From QHXW01 sp035297145 (lineage in GTDB: Bacteria; Acidobacteriota; Terriglobia; Bryobacterales; Bryobacteraceae): DNA of 64,000 bases. Below, in pieces: positions 8,105 through 15,884 of this stretch. The notes under the pieces are model-generated. The model made no database searches and was not told the origin of the DNA. It was given only the letters and a program-made list of their open reading frames with translations. The stretch is from NCBI GenBank assembly GCA_035297145.1, contig DATGZN010000106.1, positions 1 through 64,000 on the forward strand. The letters are read 5' to 3'. Made by a program: the position numbers and the translations under genes. Within the stretch, counting starts at the first letter, position 1. Each line of letters opens with the position of its first letter.

Positions 8105-10861
8105 ATGTTGAGCGCCCTTCGCGCCCTCGTGGTGTGCCTGTTGATCGCGGTTCCTGCCCGGCCGCAGCAGCCGAGCGAGGTGCAGCGCGCCATCGACGAG
8201 TTCAAAATCCAGACGGCGAATCTCGGGCTTCGCGCGGACAGTCCAACTGTAGCCGCCAAGATTCAAAACCCCTTGCGCGAGTGGCACGGCCGTCTTTACG
8301 AAAACTTCCGCAACGATTTTCTCGACGCCGTGCCGCACGAGATCGTCCAGAACGGTGGCGATAAGGGTTTACTGCGCCGCAATCAGTACGGCTTCAACGT
8401 CGCCGGCCCGTTCTTCATTCCCAAGCTGACGCACGGAAAGAGCAATACATACATTTCTCTGTCGTTCGAAGGTGTACGCGAGCGCATTGACCGCACGCAC
8501 CTCACCACCATTCCGACGATGGAGCAGCGAACCGGGAATTACTCCGATGTGGTGGACCCGGCGGGTCATGTGCTCCCGATTTACGATCCCGCCACCACGC
8601 GGTCCAACCCCGCCTACAATCCGGCTCAGCCCGTCTCCGAAACTAACCTGCAATACCTGCGCGATCCGTTTCCTGCGAACGTGATTCCCACCAGCCGGCT
8701 GAATCCCGTGGCGCTGAGCGCTCTCGCTCTCTATCCCCAGCCCAACACCGATATCGGGCCGTTCTTCCAGAACAACTATTTCGTCAACTCACCTGAAACC
8801 AATACCGCCAACGGGATGATCGGGAAGGTCGATCATTCGATCGGCGAGCGCCAAAAGGTAAACGCTGAGGTGGCTTTCTCCAACGGCCTGTTCGAAGCGG
8901 CCGAATGGTTCCCGACCATCTCCAATCCGGGCTCTTCGAACCAGCAGTTCTCCTCGCGCCGTGGGTCCGTCCAATACATCTTCAGCGCATCCGCCGAAGC
9001 CGTGAACACCGCCGGCTTAGATGCCAGCTCGTCCACCTCGCACAGTGGCCAGGATCAGGCTCCGTTTCCGGTATATCAGTTCGGTCCGTATCTCAGCATG
9101 GGCCGCTCGTATCCAATGTCCACCAACGCCGACAACTCGTTCGTGTGGAGCGATGGGCTTTCCGTGCACTGGCGGCAGCATTCGCTGCGCCTCTCGGCCC
9201 GATATGCCTTCTACCAGGTCAACAGCTTCTGGCCGCAATACCCGGATGGTTTTTTTCAATTCGATGCCGGCCTTACGAGTCTCCCCGGCATTATCGACAC
9301 TGGCGATGGCGTGGCCAGCCTCCTGATCGGCCAACCCGCATTTGCCGAGCAGAGCTTTGTGACGTCGCCGTCGTACTTCCGCCGCACCAGCGCCTCGCTC
9401 TCGCTCGCGGATCATTATGAACTACGCAAGGGGCTGGCGGTCGATCTTGGCACCTCACTGGTTCGGTACACGCCGCGTGTCGAAAAGTACAACCGCCAGT
9501 CCACCATCGACCTCGCTCTCACCAATCCCGACAACGGCCTGCCTGGGGCTCTTGTGGCGGCCGGTCAGGATGGCGAGAGCCGCGGTTTCCGTCCGGCACT
9601 GGTGCGTTTGCAGCCCAGCGCCGGCATCGCCTGGAACATTACCAGCGATTCCAAAACGGTTTTGCGTGCCGGTTACTCACGCAGCTATTCCCCCATTCCC
9701 ATTTACGACGGCCAATTCGGCACCCAGGGTTTCAACAGCTACCAAACGTTTCTCTCTTCCAACACGGAATTGCAACCGGCCGTGGCGCTTACTGGCTCGC
9801 TGCCACCGCCCGCGCACTCGCTGCCCGATCTCCAGCCCGACGCCGCCAACAACACCATCGCCGACTTGATTGACGCCACCACGCGCCTTCCGACGTATCA
9901 ATCCGCGTCGCTGACCATCGAACGCGAGCTGCCCGGGTCCATCGTGGTTTCCACGGGTGTTTCGTACTCCGGCGGCCACAATCTTCTGGTTGGAGACAGT
10001 GCCGCCAATCCCAACGCGATCTCGCCGGCCGCTTTAGCCTACGGCAACCAGTTATATAACCTCGATTTCAATCGCACCCTGCGCCCCTACCCGCAATACC
10101 AGGGCTTCGAGCTGTATGGCTTGTATCCTCTCGGCCGTTATCAGCGCGACGCCGGTTTCGTGCGCGTGGAGAAGCGCGCGTCCATGGGGCTCGCGCTCAG
10201 CGCTTATTACGAGTTCTCCAAGCAGATGGACGACTACTCCGCGCCCAACGGAATTCAGGATTTCTTCAACCGGCAGAACGATTGGTCCCCGACGTCTTAT
10301 AACCAGCCGCAGCGGCTTCAAGTGAGCTACAACTACGAGCTGCCGCTCGGCTCCAACAAACCGTTTCTCACCTTTTCTGATTGGCGGCACTACGTTGTGG
10401 ATGGCTGGTCGCTCAGCGGCACCGCCACGGTCTACTCAGGCACCCCGATCGCACTGCGCCCGGAATTCAACAACACGGGCGGCGTCATCACCGCGCTGAA
10501 CGTCGACGTTGTGCCCGGCGTCAATCCGGAAGTAAGTAACCCCGGCCCGTCGCTATGGTTCAATCCCGCGGCTTTCGCCCAGCCTGCCGACTTCACCATG
10601 GGCGATGCCTCCCCCACCAACCCCACCCTGCGCAACCCGGGCAGCCAGAATTACGATCTGAGTGTCAACAAGCGGGTGGCTCTCGGCGCCGAGCGCGCAG
10701 TCGAGTTCAACGCCTCGGAATTCGACTTCCTCAATCACGCCAACTGGAACAATCCCGATCCCATGATCGGCCCGGTGAGCGCGCCCAACATCGACGCAGG
10801 CCACATCATCGGCTCGCGCGGCGGGCGTGTCATTCAACTCGGCATGAGGTTCAGCTTTTAG
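8105..10861 (+). CDS. plug-less TonB-dependent-receptor-like outer-membrane barrel
   Basis: The protein has a signal peptide (LSALRALVVCLLIAVPARPQ), about 50 residues of unclassified sequence, and then goes directly into the barrel region, at the point that matches the post-plug part of the 2303 receptor (GRLYENFRND, LRRNQYGFNVAGPFFIPK). Neither the CarboxypepD_reg domain nor a recognisable plug is present. The rest follows the Oar-like pattern to the aromatic C-terminus (IQLGMRFSF). At 918 residues it is shorter than the full receptor by about the missing domains. It may be a barrel with a non-TonB role, or may work with the VWFA protein that follows with a one-base stop/start overlap. Confidence 0.8.
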   Translation: MLSALRALVVCLLIAVPARPQQPSEVQRAIDEFKIQTANLGLRADSPTVAAKIQNPLREWHGRLYENFRNDFLDAVPHEIVQNGGDKGLLRRNQYGFNVAGPFFIPKLTHGKSNTYISLSFEGVRERIDRTHLTTIPTMEQRTGNYSDVVDPAGHVLPIYDPATTRSNPAYNPAQPVSETNLQYLRDPFPANVIPTSRLNPVALSALALYPQPNTDIGPFFQNNYFVNSPETNTANGMIGKVDHSIGERQKVNAEVAFSNGLFEAAEWFPTISNPGSSNQQFSSRRGSVQYIFSASAEAVNTAGLDASSSTSHSGQDQAPFPVYQFGPYLSMGRSYPMSTNADNSFVWSDGLSVHWRQHSLRLSARYAFYQVNSFWPQYPDGFFQFDAGLTSLPGIIDTGDGVASLLIGQPAFAEQSFVTSPSYFRRTSASLSLADHYELRKGLAVDLGTSLVRYTPRVEKYNRQSTIDLALTNPDNGLPGALVAAGQDGESRGFRPALVRLQPSAGIAWNITSDSKTVLRAGYSRSYSPIPIYDGQFGTQGFNSYQTFLSSNTELQPAVALTGSLPPPAHSLPDLQPDAANNTIADLIDATTRLPTYQSASLTIERELPGSIVVSTGVSYSGGHNLLVGDSAANPNAISPAALAYGNQLYNLDFNRTLRPYPQYQGFELYGLYPLGRYQRDAGFVRVEKRASMGLALSAYYEFSKQMDDYSAPNGIQDFFNRQNDWSPTSYNQPQRLQVSYNYELPLGSNKPFLTFSDWRHYVVDGWSLSGTATVYSGTPIALRPEFNNTGGVITALNVDVVPGVNPEVSNPGPSLWFNPAAFAQPADFTMGDASPTNPTLRNPGSQNYDLSVNKRVALGAERAVEFNASEFDFLNHANWNNPDPMIGPVSAPNIDAGHIIGSRGGRVIQLGMRFSF

Positions 10862-11790
10862 TGCGGTTGCGGTTGCTGCTGCTGTGCGGCACGCTGGCTG
10901 CCGCCCCACCGCCTGCCGCGCGGCCTACTCAGGTCCGGATTCCGGTTTGGCTGGACGCTGCATCGGGTGACCCGCCCGCGCAAGATTTTCATGCCACCAT
11001 CGATGGCTCGGACGCGCGCGTCATCGGCGTGCAATGTCCTGACAGCGACGTCATCATCCTGTTGGTGCTCGATATCTCGTCCGGCGATTTGACCGTGATG
11101 GATCCCGCCAAGGCCACGGCCGAGGAGAGCATCCGCAAGCTGCCGCCCAACGCCTACGTGGGTCTCTTGCGCGCCCAGGACAGCCTGCAGGTCCTGGAGG
11201 ACCCCATCGCCGACCGCGACGCCATCACACACCGGATCGAGGAACAGACGCTCACCGGCAGAACCGGCTTGCTCGCCACCGTCGAGTCCATCGGACGCAT
11301 CGCCGACGCCATGCTGGATAAATCGACTGTGCGCGTTGCCATCCTCTATGTCACCGATGGCGACGTCCGCAACTACCGCGAGGACTTCACCAATCCGGTG
11401 ATCAACTCCAGCGATTCACACGATCTCAGCCGCCGCTTTCCCGAGGCCCTTGTGCAGGAGAAAATCGCCAAGCTCGACGCGGTTCTGGCGGCGCAACAGG
11501 CGCCCCTGTTCATTGTCGATCTCAACCCGCGCACCGACCGTCTGAACAATGCCTATCACAACGGATTGAAACAACTTGCGGAAACAACCGGCGGGGCTGC
11601 GTTCTTCAGCCGCTCCACTACCGAAATTCCCGAAGCCATCCGCAAAAGCTTCGAAACCGTGCAGTCGCATTACAGTCTCACTTTGGCGCTGCCCGAGCGT
11701 GTCCCCCCGCGCTTGCTGATCCGGCTTACGGTGCCGGAGAACCATCACCTGCTCAGCTATCGCACGCGCCTTGCGCTGCGGCGGAGGTGA
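10861..11790 (+). CDS. acidobacterial-type VWFA domain protein, secreted
   Basis: The GTG start at 10861 overlaps the stop of the receptor-like gene (TAGTG) and opens a signal peptide (RLRLLLLCGTLAAAPPPAA). The ~309-residue product fits the VWFA-related family typical of Acidobacteria: IILLVLDISSG marks the first metal-site strand, VRVAILYVTDGD a later strand, and LKQLAETTGGAAFFSRST the conserved C-terminal segment. The canonical MIDAS DxSxS is incomplete (DISSG), so metal-dependent ligand binding is uncertain. The tight coupling suggests joint expression with the barrel protein and perhaps a periplasmic or surface complex. Confidence 0.78.
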   Translation: MRLRLLLLCGTLAAAPPPAARPTQVRIPVWLDAASGDPPAQDFHATIDGSDARVIGVQCPDSDVIILLVLDISSGDLTVMDPAKATAEESIRKLPPNAYVGLLRAQDSLQVLEDPIADRDAITHRIEEQTLTGRTGLLATVESIGRIADAMLDKSTVRVAILYVTDGDVRNYREDFTNPVINSSDSHDLSRRFPEALVQEKIAKLDAVLAAQQAPLFIVDLNPRTDRLNNAYHNGLKQLAETTGGAAFFSRSTTEIPEAIRKSFETVQSHYSLTLALPERVPPRLLIRLTVPENHHLLSYRTRLALRRR

Positions 11791-11803
11791 TACGATTCTG
11801 CCT

Positions 11804-12649
11804 ATGACGGGGCCGGCCAAAACTCGCGTCCTCCTCTGGTTCGGGATTCCCCTCTTCCTGATCACCATTATCGTCGGCGGGAGCGGGCTCGTCTGGGAAG
11901 CCCGCACGATAACGCGTTTGCAAGATAACGTCGCCGCCCTTTCGCGCGAAAACGGCCAATTGCTCCGCCGCGTCGACGATCTGACCCGCGCGCAGCCGGC
12001 TGCGGCGCCCGAGTTGCCCTCCACGCCCGCCACGCGTGCGCCGCGGCCGGTCACAGACGCAGCCGCGGCCGAGGCCCTGTCCACCGCTCAGCAGCAGGTA
12101 CAGCGCCTGCACGATTCGCTTGCTCAATCCAGCGCCGAAGCCGCGCACTTGCAGGCCAAGGTTACCAGCCTGGAGTCGCGCGTCGAGACTGCGGCCGAGG
12201 AGAATCGCCGGCTTTCCGCCGCGGTCGAGGAAGGGCGCAAGAACCTCGAAGACGCCAACCAAACCATGGAGACCTTGCGCGCCCAGTTGAAAGCCGGCGG
12301 CGCGCGCATCGCCGATCTCGAGAACCTGAATGCCAAGCTGAAGGACGAAGCCGCCACCGGCAGGCAGTTGTCAACGCAAACTCAGCAAACCATATCCGAT
12401 TTAGAAAGTATTTTCCATCGCCGCGAGATGTATCTGAATAATATTCTGCGGCGTTACAAAGAAATTACCGAGCAGTATCGTGCTATGTCTGGCGTTCGAG
12501 ATGGCCGCGATCGCGAAGCCGGCCCCCTGAGCAGCGCCGAGATCTCCCGCATCCAGAACTCCATTGCCCTGGCCGAGGAGGATCTGAAGCAAATCTCGGC
12601 CTTAAACGTTCAGGCGGAGCGCCTGCAAAAGAAACTGCCCGTAAAATGA
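11804..12649 (+). CDS. membrane-anchored coiled-coil protein
   Basis: ATG 11804 is preferred because it puts the transmembrane helix (LLWFGIPLFLITIIVGGSGL) near the N-terminus. Residues ~35-180 are long heptad-rich segments interrupted by an Ala/Pro linker (QPAAAPELPSTPATRA). The C-terminal part (DLESIFHRREMYLNNILRRY, EEDLKQISALNVQAERLQKK) is also helical. Function is unknown; the design is that of a periplasm-facing scaffold or tether. It starts 13 bases after the VWFA gene and probably belongs to the same transcript. An ATG at 11771 in the same frame would overlap the VWFA gene and lacks support. Confidence 0.65.
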   Translation: MTGPAKTRVLLWFGIPLFLITIIVGGSGLVWEARTITRLQDNVAALSRENGQLLRRVDDLTRAQPAAAPELPSTPATRAPRPVTDAAAAEALSTAQQQVQRLHDSLAQSSAEAAHLQAKVTSLESRVETAAEENRRLSAAVEEGRKNLEDANQTMETLRAQLKAGGARIADLENLNAKLKDEAATGRQLSTQTQQTISDLESIFHRREMYLNNILRRYKEITEQYRAMSGVRDGRDREAGPLSSAEISRIQNSIALAEEDLKQISALNVQAERLQKKLPVK

Positions 12650-12986
12650 TCTGACGTATTCTACACCTCGATAACGTGGGATAACCGCCCACGCCCTCCA
12701 ATTCGCGCAATACCTGCGCGGCCAAGGCCTTCAACGGTTATCTCCGGACTATACCGTTCGGGGCCGGGACTATCGTACCGGGACCCGGCTGTTCTGATTC
12801 CGGAACAAAATCCTTGAATGGCGCGAAAAACTCTGATAAATAAGTGAGTAGCGCTTTGCAAAACACCGTTCTGTTCCGAATGTGGAACATAGAGACGGAT
12901 AGAAGAAGCGCCTGCCGTTGCGCCACGGTAGTACATTTCTAAGAGACGAGACGCGCCGGCAATTGACTTAAAAACTCGGAGGGCAG
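12650..12986. promoter_or_regulatory. 337-base intergenic region with hairpins and paired operator-like repeats
   Basis: No gene is seen here. Two perfect hairpins lie just after the upstream gene: CGTGGG/CCCACG (12675-12693) and CGCGCA/TGCGCG (12704-12720), without U-tracts. Two 16-base elements of the form GTTCY-N6-GGAAC follow at 12791-12806 (GTTCTGATTCCGGAAC) and 12873-12888 (GTTCCGAATGTGGAAC). Between them is a weak promoter candidate, TTGAAT at 12814, 17 bases, TAAATA at 12837. The arrangement suggests a regulated promoter for the response-regulator gene at 12987, possibly autoregulated. Confidence 0.45.
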
Positions 12987-13628
12987 ATGCCGACACGGAT
13001 TTTACTCATTTATCGTTACCCGCTGGTTTTTCAGGCGCTTAAGGCGCTCATGGAAGGCGAAGGCTTCCGCGTGATGGGGCACCAGGATAGCCCCGAGGCC
13101 GTTCGCGTTGCCCAGCAATTTCAACCCGATATCGTGATACTCGATTTCGAGCTGCCCGGCACTGGCATGGATTGCGTCCGGCAGATTCTGGAAGTCAGCC
13201 CATCCACTCGGATAGTCGTCCTGAGCAAGCATGCTGAGGAATTCCGTGTGCGCGAGGCCATTTCCATCGGCGTTCGCGGTTATGTGCTGAAAACCCGGAC
13301 GGCCGACGAGCTCCTGCGGAGCATTGAAGAGGTCTCCCACGGTCGCACGTACTTCTCGCCGGAGATCGCTCATATCGTAGCCGACCTGGTACTAGAACCG
13401 TTCAGCTTTCGCGGGGCGGCACGGCGTGCCTCGCAGTTGACCGATCGCGAGCGCCAGGTGGTCACTTTGATCGCCGAGGGCAATTCCACCAAGGAAGTGG
13501 CCGCCCGGCTGGGCATCAGCGTGAAGACCGCCGACTGCCACCGTACGCGCATCATGGACAAGCTCAACCTGCACCAGACCGCCAACTTGGTGCGCTACGC
13601 CATCCGCCAGGGTTTCATTGAGGCCTGA
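12987..13628 (+). CDS. NarL/FixJ-family response regulator with atypical receiver
   Basis: This 213-residue protein has an N-terminal receiver and a C-terminal LuxR-type helix-turn-helix (LTDRERQVVTLIAEGNSTKE, KTADCHRTRIMDKLNLH). The receiver keeps the phospho-acceptor position D53 (DIVILDFELPG) and the lysine K102, but the acidic pair normally found at the end of strand 1 is replaced (ILLIYRYPLVFQ), so magnesium binding and phosphorylation may be impaired. It is an orphan with no kinase next to it. It is preceded by paired inverted repeats that could be its own operators. Confidence 0.88.
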   Translation: MPTRILLIYRYPLVFQALKALMEGEGFRVMGHQDSPEAVRVAQQFQPDIVILDFELPGTGMDCVRQILEVSPSTRIVVLSKHAEEFRVREAISIGVRGYVLKTRTADELLRSIEEVSHGRTYFSPEIAHIVADLVLEPFSFRGAARRASQLTDRERQVVTLIAEGNSTKEVAARLGISVKTADCHRTRIMDKLNLHQTANLVRYAIRQGFIEA

Positions 13629-13794
13629 GGCCGGCCCCGCCTGTTCTAACCCCAGGGGGCTCCGATCCCGCGAGAGAAATAGAATTTTTCTGACACTCAA
13701 GACTGTGCGTCTTGTGCAGATATGGGCTAGGATTTCAGGGATCGCCTACCAGTACTCAAGCATTTTCCTAGTATTCCTGCATTTGCCCTGGCGC

Positions 13795-13800
13795 TTATAA
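13795..13800 (+). promoter_or_regulatory. TATAAT -10-like box
   Basis: A perfect TATAAT sits about 100 bases before the small GRPP gene at 13901. No good -35 hexamer is visible at the usual spacing, so this is a weak promoter call within a 272-base gap that otherwise shows nothing clear. Confidence 0.3.
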
Positions 13801-13900
13801 TCTGGATATCTGGGCCCCGGAACTGCCACTTCTCCGGTCTGGAAATTCTACGCACCGAAAAATGAAATCTTCGCGTCCTGTTTGACAAGAGGCACCCATC

Positions 13901-14101
13901 ATGAATTTAACGAAAATCCTGGAAGATCTGCGCCAGGAAAGAGAACAGATTGACGAAGCTATTTTGAGCCTCGAACGGTTGGCCGCCGGTAGCGGTCCCC
14001 GCCGTGGCCGCCCTCCCGCTTGGCTCAAGGCCCAGCAAAACCGCGCCCGTCCGGGTAAGAGCAAGGAAACCCCTGCAACCAAATCGGCTGCCGGCGCCTA
14101 A
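13901..14101 (+). CDS. small basic coiled-coil protein with GRPP motif
   Basis: This 66-residue protein has two parts: a charged N-terminal helix (LTKILEDLRQEREQIDEAIL) suited to dimerisation, and a basic tail with GPRRGRPPAWL, which resembles an AT-hook-like minor-groove-binding element, followed by a Lys/Arg/Ala-rich end. Small proteins of this layout recur in acidobacterial genomes without known function. A nucleoid-associated or DNA-binding role is an inference from the motif. It is monocistronic, in a 650-base stretch between the response regulator and the TPR gene. Confidence 0.6.
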   Translation: MNLTKILEDLRQEREQIDEAILSLERLAAGSGPRRGRPPAWLKAQQNRARPGKSKETPATKSAAGA

Positions 14102-14210
14102 CCTACGCGCCTTTGGCGTGAATCGCCATCCGCGACCAGCGCCCGCCGAGGTGCCCGCTGGTACCCTTTATAGGCGTGACACCCGACTTCTGTCGCATTA
14201 AAATCTAGGG

Positions 14211-14237
14211 TTTACGGAGCTATTTTAGGGCTATAAT
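14211..14237 (+). promoter_or_regulatory. candidate promoter for the coiled-coil/TPR gene
   Basis: TTTACG (14211-14216) and a perfect TATAAT (14232-14237) are separated by 15 bases, slightly short. Transcription would begin near 14244 and fits an ATG at 14282 better than the GTG at 14258. Confidence 0.4.
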
Positions 14238-14281
14238 AATGAGCGCGGGAGAGTTTTGTGCTCCCTCGCACACCTAGCCCT

Positions 14282-15814
14282 ATGATGAAAGCCGTCCTCA
14301 AGACGCTTGCGATCAGTTTCGGCGGCGGTCTCGCTCTCGGCGCCGGAATCCGCTTGACGCAAGGCGCCGCAAAATCCCGCCGGGAACCGGAAGTCGATCT
14401 CGATCCCCTGCTCTCGCGTTTGAAACATGTCGAAAGCCGAATTTCCGAGATAGAACTGGAATCCCACGCCACTGTGGAAACACCCCTTTCTTCGGCGCCC
14501 CTTCCCTCCGCAGTGCTGGGTCAAACCCTGGTGGCTTTTGAAGCCCGTCTCGCCTCCCAATTAAACGATGTCGAACAGGTCCGTGGGGATATTCGGCGCG
14601 TGGACGAGCGCCTGGCGGATCTCGATTCGCAATTGCCGGTTCTGGTTCAGTCCACCGTTGATGTCCGCTTCCAGGAAGTCGAACGGAAACTGCAGCACGA
14701 ATTCGAGCAAGCCCAGACGCGCTCGATGGCGGCCTTCGTGGATACTTTGCAATCCAAGGTCGTCGACCGGATCGGCACCCTCGAAAACAACCTCGCCGAG
14801 CAATCGCAGGCCATCGGGAAATTGCGCGATGCATCGCAACGATCCGATGAGAATCTGCAAAAGATGCTGGTGGGCATCGAGCGGTTGGTGGATCAAACCA
14901 AAGCTCCGCCGCCCGCGCCGGCTCCGGTGATTGTCGCGCCTCTGGCCCCAGTAGTGGTGCCGCGCGAATCGCCGGCATCTGTTTATGAAGCCGCGTCCGC
15001 CATCGTGCGCAAAGAGCCTGTCGAGCCGCACGAAAGTGTGCGGATGCAGGCGAAGGAAGTTGCCGAACCGCCGGTGACGCGAACCGAAGCGCGGCCGGAG
15101 CCGCCTGTAGTTGTCCCTAAGCCGCGGTATGAGCTTCCGGCGGACTCGCCGGTGCTAGCCGAGGTGCCCGAGATCTCGCCGGCCGACACCCAAGAAATGG
15201 TGTATATCAAGGTTTCGGCCGCCGAGATCGAGGCATCTGAGCCCAGCACGCCCGCTCTTAACGTGCCCAGCACTCCCGTGCCCGCCGCCGAAATGCCGCA
15301 GCAGGCCGCGGCCGCATCCGTCACTGAGTTGCCGCCGGCCGAGCCGCTCAAGCCGGAAGAATCCTACGAATGGGTCAACAAGATCGGGCTCGAGCTATTG
15401 GCCCCCCGGCCCAAACCGCGGATAGGATGGCGCATCCCTCTGGTCATCGGCCTTGCCGCAGGGATTATTCTTATCGTCGGCTTGCTTTATTCGGGAATGC
15501 TGCAACATTTCTTTGAAACCGGCGCCGTTCCCCAGACCTCGACTCTTGCGTCTGCGTCGCCCGCTGCGCCGGACACTCCCGCCCCGTCGCAAATCGCAAA
15601 AACCAACGATGGTTACGCGGAATTGGAAGCGGCGCGTGAGTATCAGCGCCGCAAAGACTGGACCAAGGCGGAGAGCTCCTTCCGCACTATCTTAGAGACC
15701 AATCCCAACAACCGCGACGCGGCCATCGGCCTCTCCGACGTCCTGTACCAGGAACAGAAATACGAAGAGAGCGCCGCGGTGCTGAACAAGCTGCGGTCAG
15801 CCAAGTCGCAATAA
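14282..15814 (+). CDS. two-helix membrane protein with coiled coil, Pro-rich linker and C-terminal TPR
   Basis: Starting at ATG 14282, the protein has an N-terminal hydrophobic segment (LAISFGGGLALGAGIRL), a long coiled coil (about 40-210), a Pro/Glu-rich linker (about 210-370), a second transmembrane helix (IPLVIGLAAGIILIVGLLY) and TPR-like repeats at the end (YAELEAAREYQRRKDWTKAE, NPNNRDAAIGLSDVLYQEQK). This looks like an envelope scaffold. The N-terminal half resembles the protein encoded at 20720. The last 92 bases occur again at 18250-18341 with only three silent differences. No function is known. Confidence 0.7.
   Translation: MMKAVLKTLAISFGGGLALGAGIRLTQGAAKSRREPEVDLDPLLSRLKHVESRISEIELESHATVETPLSSAPLPSAVLGQTLVAFEARLASQLNDVEQVRGDIRRVDERLADLDSQLPVLVQSTVDVRFQEVERKLQHEFEQAQTRSMAAFVDTLQSKVVDRIGTLENNLAEQSQAIGKLRDASQRSDENLQKMLVGIERLVDQTKAPPPAPAPVIVAPLAPVVVPRESPASVYEAASAIVRKEPVEPHESVRMQAKEVAEPPVTRTEARPEPPVVVPKPRYELPADSPVLAEVPEISPADTQEMVYIKVSAAEIEASEPSTPALNVPSTPVPAAEMPQQAAAASVTELPPAEPLKPEESYEWVNKIGLELLAPRPKPRIGWRIPLVIGLAAGIILIVGLLYSGMLQHFFETGAVPQTSTLASASPAAPDTPAPSQIAKTNDGYAELEAAREYQRRKDWTKAESSFRTILETNPNNRDAAIGLSDVLYQEQKYEESAAVLNKLRSAKSQ
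15720..15811 (+). repeat. copy 1 of a 92-base direct repeat (3' end of the TPR gene)
   Basis: This segment is the last part of the TPR gene up to its stop codon. It matches 18250-18341 at 89 of 92 positions, and all three differences (TAC/TAT, AAA/AAG, TCA/TCG) are silent in this gene's frame. The pair brackets the amidase and RidA-like genes. Confidence 0.9.
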
Positions 15815-15884
15815 CAAGCTCGAGGTTGTAGCCGTCCGGTGGCCAGCTATCACGTATGGCAAACGAAAATGGCATAATCCGCAA

